From: Sinomonas gamaensis | GTDB taxonomy: Bacteria > Actinomycetota > Actinomycetes > Actinomycetales > Micrococcaceae | Reading direction: 5' to 3' | NCBI RefSeq assembly: GCF_005876955.1 | Contig: NZ_SSCL01000003.1 | Coordinates: 248,001 to 312,000, forward strand | DNA: 64,000 bases | In this document: positions 44,235 to 51,773 of the stretch, one piece after another | Layout: each line of letters begins with the position of its first letter | How positions within the stretch are numbered: the first letter of the stretch is position 1 | The notes under the pieces: generated by a model | Database searches by the model: none | What the model was told of the DNA's origin: nothing | What the model saw: the letters and a program-made list of their open reading frames with translations, nothing else | Program-made: the position numbers and the translations under genes

Positions 44235-45464
44235 ATGAAGAAGCTCCTCGGCGTGGCTTTGGGCATCCTGAGCGCGATCGGCGGCTTCGTCGACATCGGT
44301 GACTTTGTGGTCAACGGCGTCGTCGGGTCCCGCTTCGGGCTCAGCCTCGTGTGGGTCGTGCTGCTGGGGGTCGTGGTGATCTGCCTGTTCGCCCAGATGT
44401 CCGGGCGCGTCGCTGCGGTCAGCGGAATGGCCGCGTTCCAGATCATCCGGGAGCGGCTCGGGCCACGGGCGGCGGTGGCAAACCTTGCCGCATCATTCGT
44501 CATCAACCTTCTGACTCTGGCTGCGGAAGTCGGCGGCATCGCCCTCGCCCTCCAGTTGGCGAGCAGCGTGAACTACCTGCTCTGGGTTCCGCTCGCGGCC
44601 TTCGCGGTCTGGCTCGTGGTCTGGCGGGTGAAGTTCAAGATCATGGAGAACGTCACGAGTCTGCTGGGCCTGTGCCTCATCGTCTTCGCCGTAGCGCTCT
44701 TCATGCTCCACCCTCAGTGGCCCGACCTCGGCCGGCAAGCGCTCCTGCAGGTGCCGCCTTCGGGCGACGAAACGGCGAGCTACTGGTACTACGCGGTCGG
44801 GCTGTTCGGATCCTCGGTGAGCCCCTACGAGGTGTTCTTCTTCTCGTCCGGCGCCGTCGAGGAGCACTGGGGCACGAAGGACCTGTCCGAGTCTCGGCTC
44901 AACGTCCTGGTCGGCTTCCCGCTCGGCGGGGTGCTCTCCATCTCGATCGCGGCGTGCACCGCCGTCGTGCTCCTGCCAGCGGGAATCCACGTCGAGGCGC
45001 TGTCTCAGGTGGTCCTCCCGCTCGCGGAAGCGGGCGGGAAAATTGCTCTGGCGTTCGGGATCGTGGGCGTGGTGGCCGCCGTCTTCGGCGCCGGGCTGGA
45101 GACGATGCTCTCGAGCGGCTACATGATCGCCCAGTTCTTCGGATGGTCCTGGGGCAAGTTCAGGGCGCCCGCCCGAGCAGCGCAGTTCCACGTGGTGATG
45201 ATCCTGGCAATCCTCCTCGCTGGGGCCATCCTGCTGACCGGGGTTGACCCGATCCAGCTCACGGAGGTGTCGGTCGTCTTCTCGGCCGTCGCCCTTCCCC
45301 TGACCTACGTGCCGATCCTCATCATCGCCAACGACCCCGAGTACCTCGGCGAGCACGTCAATGGGAAGCTGCTCAACGCCATCGCCATCGTCTTCCTCGT
45401 GATCATCTTCGCCGCGGCCATCGCCGCGATCCCGCTCATGATCCTCTCCGGCGCCGGCAGCTAA
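44235..45464 (+). CDS. Nramp-family divalent metal transporter with altered binding site
   Basis: 409 residues with about 11 helices, the Nramp arrangement. In TM1 the canonical DPGN metal motif reads DIGD (residues 20-23). In TM6 the canonical A-x-x-MPHN segment aligns with GSSVSPYEVFFFSS, so Met, His and Asn are replaced by Ser, Tyr and Glu. Loss of the soft methionine ligand with gain of Glu suggests a harder ion such as magnesium, as in Nramp-related magnesium transporters, or a non-metal substrate; that is inference. Rest of fold (SGRVAAVSGMAAFQIIRERLG, NLLTLAAEVGGIALAL) is Nramp-like. Single gene after the mscL terminator; convergent with the methyltransferase. Confidence 0.85.
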   Translation: MKKLLGVALGILSAIGGFVDIGDFVVNGVVGSRFGLSLVWVVLLGVVVICLFAQMSGRVAAVSGMAAFQIIRERLGPRAAVANLAASFVINLLTLAAEVGGIALALQLASSVNYLLWVPLAAFAVWLVVWRVKFKIMENVTSLLGLCLIVFAVALFMLHPQWPDLGRQALLQVPPSGDETASYWYYAVGLFGSSVSPYEVFFFSSGAVEEHWGTKDLSESRLNVLVGFPLGGVLSISIAACTAVVLLPAGIHVEALSQVVLPLAEAGGKIALAFGIVGVVAAVFGAGLETMLSSGYMIAQFFGWSWGKFRAPARAAQFHVVMILAILLAGAILLTGVDPIQLTEVSVVFSAVALPLTYVPILIIANDPEYLGEHVNGKLLNAIAIVFLVIIFAAAIAAIPLMILSGAGS

Positions 45465-45507
45465 TCGCTGCGCCGTCACGTCTGCGCGGTGAGCGCCTTA
45501 AGCGCAT

Positions 45508-46584
45508 TTAGGCGGCGACGAGCTCGACGATTCCGTAGGCGCCGGTGTCGATCACGCGTCCGGGCTCGAATCCCGAGGCGGCTCCCAGCGCGAAGAATTC
45601 CGAGGCCGAACGCTGCCGGCCCTCCGTCTGGGCGAGCATCATGACGTCGGAGACGGACACCGGGAACTCCGCACGGTTCGGCTCCTGCAGCCATTCGAGC
45701 ACGAGCACCCGAGTCCCCACGCGGGCCGCAGCCCGCACCGTGCGCAGGATCTGCTGGCACTGCGCATCGTTCCAGTCGTGCAGGACGTCCTTGAGCAGGT
45801 AGATATCCGCGTCGGCACGGAAACCGGTGAAGAGGTCGCCTTCTACAGCGGTAACGCGGTGAGCCACCCCGCGCGAGGCGAGGTACTCCCGGGAGCCTGC
45901 GAGGGGCCCGGCTTGGTCGACGAGAAGCCCCCGCAGCCCGGATCGTTCCCTCAGGACTTCAGCGAGCATGGAGCCGACACCGCCTCCCACGTCGCACACC
46001 GTGCCCGTCTCGGGCCACGGATACGCCGCGACGATGAGCGGCGCGGCCATGAGCGTGAGTTCGCGCATGGTGCGGGCGAAGCCGTCCTCTTCCTCCGGGT
46101 TCTCGGCGAGGTGCTCCCAGATCGTCTTCCCGGTGGCCGCATTGAAGGCGGGCAGGCCATCCCGGAGCGACTCCGGGATGCGGAACCACCCCTGAATCAC
46201 CAGAGGCGACGTGAGGTAGCGGATCCAGCCGGACATCGAATGCGGGCTCTCGTCGAGGAGAAGGCGCCCCGTGGACGTGAGCGAGAAGCGTCCCCGCGAA
46301 TCCAGGCGCGTCAGCCCGTAGACGGCGAGGCCGCGCAGCACACGATGGACCGTATCGGCATGCAGGCCCAGACGATCCGCGAGTGCTTGGGCGGTCAGCG
46401 GACCGTCCGCGAGCGGCTCCACGAGCTTCGTCTCGAGCGCCGCCCGCATGAGCATGATGGAGGCGACTCCGCCCGTGAGCTGGAGGAACCTCGCCTGCGG
46501 GGGCTGGAGAGCCAGCCCCACCCGCCCCAGCGCGCCGCTGAGTCGCTGGACCAGACGGACGACGGCGGGTGGCGGCGGACGCAT
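45508..46584 (-). CDS. SAM-dependent O-methyltransferase (winged-helix, class COMT-like)
   Basis: 358 residues. An N-terminal winged-helix dimerisation domain (ALADRLGLHADTVHRVLRGLAVYGL) precedes the methyltransferase: SAM loop GTVCDVGGGVGSMLAEVL, LLVDQAG, and IYLLKDVLHDWNDAQCQQILR with the catalytic His of the O-methyltransferase family. Related enzymes methylate hydroxylated small molecules such as polyketides, phenols or hydroxyindoles. The ATG is 6 bases after a TAGGCT box (46591-46596), which overlaps the glmM stop. No biosynthetic neighbours hint at a substrate. Confidence 0.9.
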   Translation of the reverse strand: MRPPPPAVVRLVQRLSGALGRVGLALQPPQARFLQLTGGVASIMLMRAALETKLVEPLADGPLTAQALADRLGLHADTVHRVLRGLAVYGLTRLDSRGRFSLTSTGRLLLDESPHSMSGWIRYLTSPLVIQGWFRIPESLRDGLPAFNAATGKTIWEHLAENPEEEDGFARTMRELTLMAAPLIVAAYPWPETGTVCDVGGGVGSMLAEVLRERSGLRGLLVDQAGPLAGSREYLASRGVAHRVTAVEGDLFTGFRADADIYLLKDVLHDWNDAQCQQILRTVRAAARVGTRVLVLEWLQEPNRAEFPVSVSDVMMLAQTEGRQRSASEFFALGAASGFEPGRVIDTGAYGIVELVAA

Positions 46585-46593
46585 GCGGTTAGC

Positions 46594-47970
46594 CTATGCG
46601 GGGCTCACCTGTTCTGCCTCGCCTGCAAGGGAAAGCCTGCTCTGCACCACGCCGGCGAGGCGCTCGGCGATTCGCTGGGCGGTCTCCTCGTCCGCGGCCT
46701 CGACCATGACGCGGACGACCGGCTCGGTGCCCGACGGGCGGAGCAGGACGCGCCCGGTCTCACCGAGCTCTGCCTCCGCCTCGGCCACGGCGAGGGACAC
46801 GCCGTCGTCCTCTCGAACGCGCGACTTGTCCACGCCCTTGACGTTGATGAGCACCTGCGGAAGCCGCGTCATCACGGAGGCCAGCTCTTTGAGGCTCTTG
46901 CCCGTCTTGGCGACTTGCGCCGCGAGCTGGAGGCCGGTCAGGACGCCGTCGCCTGTGGTCGCGTAGTCCAGGAAGATGACGTGGCCGCTCTGCTCGCCGC
47001 CGATCGAGTAGTTGTGGGCACGCATCTCCTCGAGGACGTAGCGGTCGCCGACCGCGGTCTCCCGAATGGTGATGCCGGCCTCGCGGAGCGCGATCTTGAG
47101 CCCGAGGTTGCTCATCACCGTCGCGACGAGGACGTCGTCCCGCAGGCGCCCGTCGGCCTTGAGGGCCAAGCCGAGCACCGCCATGATCTGATCGCCGTCC
47201 ACGACGTTGCCCTCGTGGTCCACGGCGAGGCAGCGGTCGGCGTCGCCGTCGTGCGCAATCCCGAGGTCGGCCCCGTTGGCGACCACGGCCGCCTGGAGCG
47301 CCTCGAGGTGGGTGGACCCAACGCCTTCGTTGATGTTGATGCCGTCCGGCTCCGCGCCGATCACGATGACGTTTGCGCCCGCGTCCTTGAACACCTGGGG
47401 CGAGCAGCCCGAGGCCGCGCCGTGGGCGCAGTCGAGCACGACCGTGAGGCCGTCGAGCCGGTGCGGAAGGGTGGTGAGCAGGTGGAGGACGTAGCGGTCC
47501 TCGGCGTCGGCGAACCGGCGAACGCGGCCCACGCCGTCGCCCGTCGGACGGACCGGCTCGTTCGCGAGCTCGGCCTCGATCGCGTCCTCGACCTCGTCGG
47601 GGAGCTTGTGGCCGCCGCGGGCGAAGAACTTGATGCCGTTGTCCGGCGCGGGGTTGTGCGACGCGGAGATCATGACGCCGAAATCTGCGTTCAGATCGGC
47701 CACGAGGTACGCGGCGGCCGGCGTCGGCAGCACGCCCGCGTTGTACACGTCCACGCCCGCGCTTGCGAGTCCCGCCTCCACTGCGGCACTCAGGAATTCG
47801 CCGCTTGCGCGGGGGTCGCGGGCCACAACGGCGCGCGGTCGTGTACCGTCAGGGACCTCGCGGTGCCCGAGCACGACCGCAGCCGCTTGAGAGAGCCTGA
47901 GTGCCAGCTGCGCGTCCAGCAGGCCGTTGGCCAACCCGCGGACACCGTCCGTTCCGAAGAGCCTAGTCAT
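46594..47970 (-). CDS. glmM: Phosphoglucosamine mutase
   Basis: 458 residues. The start [15 protein letters not shown], the phosphoserine loop [17 protein letters not shown], the metal-binding [14 protein letters not shown] and the sugar-phosphate loop [18 protein letters not shown] are all standard, as is the C-terminal [15 protein letters not shown]. It converts glucosamine 6-phosphate to glucosamine 1-phosphate for UDP-GlcNAc. The ATG follows TAGACT (47978-47983) by 7 bases: leaderless. It normally sits directly after rpsI in actinobacteria; here about 10 kb separates them. Confidence 0.96.
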   Translation of the reverse strand: MTRLFGTDGVRGLANGLLDAQLALRLSQAAAVVLGHREVPDGTRPRAVVARDPRASGEFLSAAVEAGLASAGVDVYNAGVLPTPAAAYLVADLNADFGVMISASHNPAPDNGIKFFARGGHKLPDEVEDAIEAELANEPVRPTGDGVGRVRRFADAEDRYVLHLLTTLPHRLDGLTVVLDCAHGAASGCSPQVFKDAGANVIVIGAEPDGININEGVGSTHLEALQAAVVANGADLGIAHDGDADRCLAVDHEGNVVDGDQIMAVLGLALKADGRLRDDVLVATVMSNLGLKIALREAGITIRETAVGDRYVLEEMRAHNYSIGGEQSGHVIFLDYATTGDGVLTGLQLAAQVAKTGKSLKELASVMTRLPQVLINVKGVDKSRVREDDGVSLAVAEAEAELGETGRVLLRPSGTEPVVRVMVEAADEETAQRIAERLAGVVQSRLSLAGEAEQVSPA

Positions 47971-47994
47971 CGGGACCAGTCTACGGGTCGCGGA

Positions 47995-48056
47995 CAGAGG
48001 AGCGGTTCCGGCGTCACTGCACGGAGCGGACCGCCGGAACCGCGAACCCTCCTCTG
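47995..48056 (-). terminator. Large hairpin after the surface protein gene
   Basis: Inner stem GCGGTTCCGGCG (48002-48013) with CGCCGGAACCGC (48032-48043), 12 perfect pairs, extended by outer arms CAGAGGA/TCCTCTG (47995-48001 and 48050-48056). It starts 6 bases after the stop codon and ends before the glmM promoter, which it insulates. Confidence 0.75.
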
Positions 48057-48061
48057 AGGCG

Positions 48062-48871
48062 TCAGTGGGCGCGGTGGGCGCGCGTGCCGCGCCGCGAACG
48101 GTGCGGGCTGAACAGCGACCACAGCAGCAGGATGAAACCGGAGGCGAAGAGCGACGTTGCGAGGGTGGCGTCCGGACCCGGAGCGCCGGCGCCGGTCTGG
48201 GCCGTCATGCTCACTTCACCCTGCCCGGCAGCCCCGGCTCCTGCACCCTGCTGGACGGTGGAACCGCCAACGGCCGAACCTCCTACCGCCGAACCGCCGG
48301 CCGCTTGGGCCACGGCGACCGTGCCCGACGTCGACGTCGTGGTGGTGCCGCCCGCCGCGGCGCCGCTCGGCGACGCGCTGGAGGTGGTGGACGACGGCGT
48401 TGGGGTGACCGTGTGCGTCCCCGTGGGAGTCGGAGTCGGCGTGCCCGTCTGGGTCTCACTGGGAGTTGGGCTGGGGCTCGGGTGGTGGCATCCGCAGTCA
48501 GTGGGCGTTTCCGTGGGGACAGGGACGCCGGGAACCGGAATGCTGGGGATAGGAACGCCTGTTCCCGGCAGAGAGGGGCTCGACGTGGGCCCGCCCTGGC
48601 ACCCACAGTCTCCGGATGCACCGCCGGGCAGACCGGTTGGCAGCCCTCCACCGAGGATGTCCCCCACTCCGGGAACGCTTCCCCCGAGGATGTCCCCGGT
48701 CCCTGTCGACGGGACGGTGACTCCGCTCCCGGGGAGACCGTTCACGCCGCCGAGGTTTCCTTGGCCCGCCCACGCGGGATTCGTTGCGACGCCCGCGCTC
48801 ATGAGGGCACAGGCACTCAGCGTGAAGATCATCCTCACGCTCTTGCGACGCGGCTTTGAGATCAGCGGCAT
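48062..48871 (-). CDS. Cell-wall-anchored Pro/Thr-rich surface protein with TAQTG sorting signal
   Basis: 269 residues, with AAGGAGG 8 bases before the ATG. A signal peptide (basic PRRKSVR, then a hydrophobic core) probably ends at NPAWA (residue 35). The mature part is Gly/Pro/Ser/Thr rich, with DCGC twice (88-91 and 125-128) and a Ser/Thr/Pro stalk at 130-185. At the C-terminus TAQTG (223-227) is followed by a hydrophobic helix (about 236-254) and a basic tail [13 protein letters not shown]: a sorting signal matching the LAXTG type used by actinobacterial class E sortases. The sortase-like gene directly upstream in the same direction is the likely partner. Structural or adhesive role is inferred. 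Confidence 0.8.
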   Translation of the reverse strand: MPLISKPRRKSVRMIFTLSACALMSAGVATNPAWAGQGNLGGVNGLPGSGVTVPSTGTGDILGGSVPGVGDILGGGLPTGLPGGASGDCGCQGGPTSSPSLPGTGVPIPSIPVPGVPVPTETPTDCGCHHPSPSPTPSETQTGTPTPTPTGTHTVTPTPSSTTSSASPSGAAAGGTTTTSTSGTVAVAQAAGGSAVGGSAVGGSTVQQGAGAGAAGQGEVSMTAQTGAGAPGPDATLATSLFASGFILLLWSLFSPHRSRRGTRAHRAH

Positions 48872-48939
48872 GCTTGCCGCCTCCTTTCAGAAGGGCGCAA
48901 TGCCCTCGACAAAGTGACAAGGAGAACTGGCTGGCATTC

Positions 48940-49677
48940 TCAGGTGCACTGTCCGCATCGGAATGTCAGGAGGACCACCTGGCTGTCCGGGTTCTCAAAA
49001 TTGCAGGAGAACACCACGACGGTGCAGGGTTCGTTGGCGAACGAGAAAGCGCGCGACTTGTCCGCGAGCCTTCTGTCCGCGAGGGTGCACGGCACCGCGA
49101 GCCCGTCGGCGCCGGTCACGGTGGCCGATTGCCCGAGCGCCCAACCCGCGTAGCTGAGTCGGTTGAACGGGAAGGTCGAGTCGTTGCAGAGGGCAACGCC
49201 TTCGTGGCATGAGTGAGCGGCAAGGACAACCGGGCGAATTGCGCCTGCTGTGCCCGTTCCTACGAGCCAGTGGGCCACTGGGTCGAAACCATTGGCGTCA
49301 AGGGGTGGGTCGACGGTCTCACCCTGGGACCACGCGAGCGGTGCCACGTTGACCGAGATGCCTGCCGCCGGCCACGCGAATTTGGTGGGCGGGAGGGCAA
49401 GAGCGGCATGCGCTGGGACAGGTGTGCTCTCAGGAGGAGTGGCCGCAGGAGGAGTGGGCGCAGGAGGAGTGGGCCCGACAGAACTGGGCGCGGCTGATGC
49501 TGTCGGACCAGGGGACCTCGTCTCGGCTGCCAAGCGGTCAGCCGCGGCGGCCCGATCCTGCTCATGTGCAGCATCTGCGAGCTGAAGGCCTCCGCCCCCC
49601 ACGGCGAAGGCGACGGCAAGCGCGAGGACCACGTGGCGCATGAGCAGCCACCGCCGTCGTGCTGTCCGCCGACCCAT
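48940..49677 (-). CDS. Sortase-like transpeptidase, Cys-rich, class E/F-like
   Basis: 245 residues. An N-terminal membrane helix (about 12-36) and a Pro/Ala/Thr-rich linker (55-90) precede a sortase-like domain: FAWPAAGISVNVAP, then VVLAAHSCHEG with the catalytic His (155), and CTVVVFSCNFENPDSQVVLL with the probable catalytic Cys (225). The usual Arg just before the last strand is not seen; Gln/Ser stand there, and the only nearby Arg is 240. Seven Cys are present (157, 164, 197, 218, 225, 241, 244), ending in CGQC. It lies 57 bases after the peptide gene and 68 bases before the sortable protein gene. Start ATG has GGGGAAAG before it. Sortase assignment is good; activity is not assured. Confidence 0.75.
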   Translation of the reverse strand: MGRRTARRRWLLMRHVVLALAVAFAVGGGGLQLADAAHEQDRAAAADRLAAETRSPGPTASAAPSSVGPTPPAPTPPAATPPESTPVPAHAALALPPTKFAWPAAGISVNVAPLAWSQGETVDPPLDANGFDPVAHWLVGTGTAGAIRPVVLAAHSCHEGVALCNDSTFPFNRLSYAGWALGQSATVTGADGLAVPCTLADRRLADKSRAFSFANEPCTVVVFSCNFENPDSQVVLLTFRCGQCT

Positions 49678-49734
49678 CTTTCCCCTCCCCGCCAGCCTTT
49701 CTTGGTGTCAGCCGAACCGTCCCGGTGCCCACCG

Positions 49735-49926
49735 TCAGTGCTGAGAGATGCTGATGCCCTGGAGAGCGGCGCTGTTGGCGCTCGAGAGGATCGTGGCTGC
49801 GTTGACCGCGTAGGAGACGTTGGTCGCCTGCACCAGGGCGCCATTGAAGTTGAAGAACAGCGTCTCGCGGCTCGGGAGCATCTCGACGGTCTCGGCGGTC
49901 AGATCTGCGATGGTCAGCTTGGTCAT
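49735..49926 (-). CDS. 63-aa peptide with LPSRETL motif (possible RiPP precursor or assembly subunit)
   Basis: 63 residues; the ATG at 49926 has AAGGAG 9 bases upstream. An acidic N-terminal half (TIADLTAETVE) is followed by LPSRETL (17-23), then FFNFNGA and an Asn/Ala/Ser/Gln-rich C-terminal half without Cys, Lys or signal peptide (VQATNVSYAVNAATILSSANSA and GISISQH). This leader-plus-core layout recalls ribosomally made peptide precursors, and the spaced Asn/Gln pattern recalls self-assembling fibre subunits. No modifying enzyme is recognised nearby. It is first in a run with the sortase and surface protein genes, and its upstream region carries phased GCGTTA repeats. Confidence 0.75.
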   Translation of the reverse strand: MTKLTIADLTAETVEMLPSRETLFFNFNGALVQATNVSYAVNAATILSSANSAALQGISISQH

Positions 49927-49980
49927 GAACTCAACTCCTTGTTTGTGGTGAATGACGAACCGGAGACGGCCGTTGAAGAG

Positions 49981-49986
49981 AGTCAA
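49981..49986 (-). promoter_or_regulatory. Possible -35 element of the peptide operon
   Basis: TTGACT on the minus strand lies 9 bases from the nearest GCGTTA repeat, but no TANNNT -10 box is found 16-18 bases downstream, as expected for a promoter that needs an activator. Confidence 0.35.
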
Positions 49987-49994
49987 GCGACCCT

Positions 49995-50071
49995 GCGTTA
50001 TGCCGGCGTTACTGCTGCGTTACTGCTGAAGGGCTCCGAGAAAGAGGACAGCGATAACGCGGCGGTAACGC
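49995..50071. promoter_or_regulatory. Phased GCGTTA repeats (11-bp period)
   Basis: GCGTTA occurs at 49995, 50006 and 50017, exactly 11 bp apart, and its complement TAACGC at 50055 and 50066, also 11 bp apart. The array fills the spacer between the leftward peptide operon and the rightward 274-aa gene. Helical phasing on both arms suggests cooperative binding of a regulator to one face of the DNA. Confidence 0.75.
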
Positions 50072-50115
50072 GTGGGTTCAAGCATTGATTTCACGACACG
50101 ACGACGGGGGTCAGC

Positions 50116-50940
50116 GTGAACCCAGAAGTTCCCACGGCAGGCAATGTGAAGACGTTCGAGGAGCTCCTCTCCACAGAAGAGATCGAGGCGTCCGTTAGGG
50201 CCGCGCTCACGGAGCTTGAGCCGAGCGCGCAGGAGATTGTGGCCTGCGAGAACGGCGTCAAGGAGCTCTTGGCTGCCCGCGTCAACACCTTGGTGGAGGA
50301 TTCCCGCGCGGACGGGCAGGTCGTCGGATCCGTTACTCGCGCCTCGCGCAACAATCCGGGCTGCTTGGAGCTTTCACTCCGCATCTCCGGAGTCGGAGAC
50401 CATTTTGAGCATCTCTTGGCGCGCGAGATGATATGCCCGGAGGTGCTCCGGCAGGCATTGCGGGGTTTCCAGATCGCGGAATTGGCGCAGTCTGCCCTGC
50501 GCGCGGCGCGGAAAGCCGAGTTCGAGGGAAGCTGTGAGTCCTCCGACGGGTCCTGGGAAGTCTCCCTCAGTCAGAGTTCCCTGAGCCGTCACATCGACAA
50601 GATTGTCCGGGAAGCAGCCCGCGGTGCCGGGCTCGAACGGGATCATGTTCGCCACGAATTCCTCAAGGCCTATGCGATTACGGCATCTCGGGCCTTCGCT
50701 GCCGTTTACGGCAAGATCCGGCCCGTCAGTATCCGCGTCGCTCATCAGGGCGAGTTGGCGGTGACTTTCTCCGAGGTGCCACGCGAGGAAGCCCAGTCGC
50801 TCTATTGCGAAGGCACGCCTTCTCGGGTCCGCTTGGAGCAGCTCGCGGACGAGGTCGATCTATCCGTCGTGTGTCATCAGGCGCTCGCCTGGGAGGCGCT
50901 CTCGTCGCTGCAGACTCGCCCCCTCAGCTACCGGGTGTGA
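50116..50940 (+). CDS. Hypothetical protein, 274 aa, divergent from the peptide-sortase operon
   Basis: Not recognised. GTG start with GGGGG 6 bases upstream. The sequence is soluble and acidic, with no signal peptide or membrane helix. A helical N-terminal part (FEELLSTEEIEASVRAALTELEP) precedes two stretches with similar layout: RASRNNPGCLELSLRISG near 80 and SSDGSWEVSLSQSSLSRHIDKIV near 150, so an internal duplication is possible. The C-terminal part has VSIRVAHQGELAVTFSEVP. It shares the phased repeat array with the peptide operon and could be its regulator or a cytoplasmic partner, by position only. Confidence 0.7.
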   Translation: MNPEVPTAGNVKTFEELLSTEEIEASVRAALTELEPSAQEIVACENGVKELLAARVNTLVEDSRADGQVVGSVTRASRNNPGCLELSLRISGVGDHFEHLLAREMICPEVLRQALRGFQIAELAQSALRAARKAEFEGSCESSDGSWEVSLSQSSLSRHIDKIVREAARGAGLERDHVRHEFLKAYAITASRAFAAVYGKIRPVSIRVAHQGELAVTFSEVPREEAQSLYCEGTPSRVRLEQLADEVDLSVVCHQALAWEALSSLQTRPLSYRV

Positions 50941-50951
50941 GTGAGCGCAGG

Positions 50952-50990
50952 GAGTACTTGTCTTTGCCCCCTTGACTACTCGTCTTTGCT
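50952..50990 (+). repeat. Two copies of the GAGTACTCGTCTTT element
   Basis: GAGTACTTGTCTTTGCCCCC begins at 50952 and GACTACTCGTCTTTGCTC at 50974, 22 bp apart. The second copy starts 60 bases before the ATG of the next gene; the same pair, with the same spacing and distance, precedes the gene at 52592. Confidence 0.7.
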
Positions 50991-51033
50991 CTCGGCCCTC
51001 ACCTTTCCCTTTGGCGGGTCCTACAGTCTCTCC

Positions 51034-51696
51034 ATGAACGACCAGCCAGGGAAATCGGGCCTTCATCGTTTCCACTTTGCGCTTCTCCTCGTTGCGGCCG
51101 CTGTGGTGCTCGCACGGCTCATTCGATATCGCAGTGACATGGGCAAGACGGATGGCTGGCTCATCGGCGTCTGCGCCGTTTCCGCGATGGTGGCCTCGTT
51201 CCTGGTCCTGATCGTGGTCCCGGCTGTCCGTGCGCGACGGTCGGCGGCCGCGATTCGAGCCCAACGTCCCACTGCAGTCGTCTTGACCAGCTACTGGGCC
51301 GAGAACAGCACCGCCCCCTTCCTCAAGCCCGGGCGCCTCGCGGAGGAGGCAAAGGGCCGCGGATACTTCATCCAGGTCATCGCCGACGAGAACGGCCTCG
51401 AAGTGCGCCGGCCACTGCGGCACGCCTCGTTCGGAACGATTCCTTGGAGTGCCGTCAGAGACGTGCACCTGGAGGAGTTCGGTAGTGCTGGGACGCGGCC
51501 GAAGCTCGTCTTCGCGCTCGGAGCCAATGCGTCGCCTTACGCGGATTACTTCGAGGTGCTCCCCCAAGGCAGGAAGGGCCAGGTCTTCGCAGAGGCTTTT
51601 CTGGCCTCTCTACCGTCGATGCGAGAACATGCCACCCATTGGTCCAGCAGTCCCCATGTTCTTGAAGCACCAGTCATTTCGAGAGGTCGCATCTAA
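51034..51696 (+). CDS. Hypothetical membrane protein, 220 aa
   Basis: The ATG at 51034 lies 6 bases after a TACAGT box (51022-51027), suggesting a leaderless message. Two membrane helices are predicted: FALLLVAAAVVLARLI and WLIGVCAVSAMVASFLVLIVV. The remaining 150 residues are cytoplasmic and contain LTSYWAENSTAPFLKPG, then IPWSAVRDVHLEEFGSAG, reminiscent of PH-like (bacterial pleckstrin homology) folds, though this is a guess from the layout. No family was identified. It follows the unknown 274-aa gene by 93 bases and has its own promoter, preceded by the GAGTACTCG pair. Confidence 0.7.
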   Translation: MNDQPGKSGLHRFHFALLLVAAAVVLARLIRYRSDMGKTDGWLIGVCAVSAMVASFLVLIVVPAVRARRSAAAIRAQRPTAVVLTSYWAENSTAPFLKPGRLAEEAKGRGYFIQVIADENGLEVRRPLRHASFGTIPWSAVRDVHLEEFGSAGTRPKLVFALGANASPYADYFEVLPQGRKGQVFAEAFLASLPSMREHATHWSSSPHVLEAPVISRGRI

Positions 51697-51773
51697 GCTC
51701 GCGCGTTCGGGAGCGGCGACACATTGCAGGCCCGCGCGAGAGGCCGTCCGATGATCCGTGGGGCCGGAATCAC

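Noticed and set aside
45778-48057. 759-aa + strand frame opposite the methyltransferase and glmM
   Set aside because: Spans two well-supported genes on the other strand and has no recognisable domain.
48084-48917. + strand frame rich in Val/Gly/Pro opposite the surface protein
   Set aside because: Mirror of the Pro/Thr repeats; the minus frame has signal peptide, sorting signal and ribosome site.
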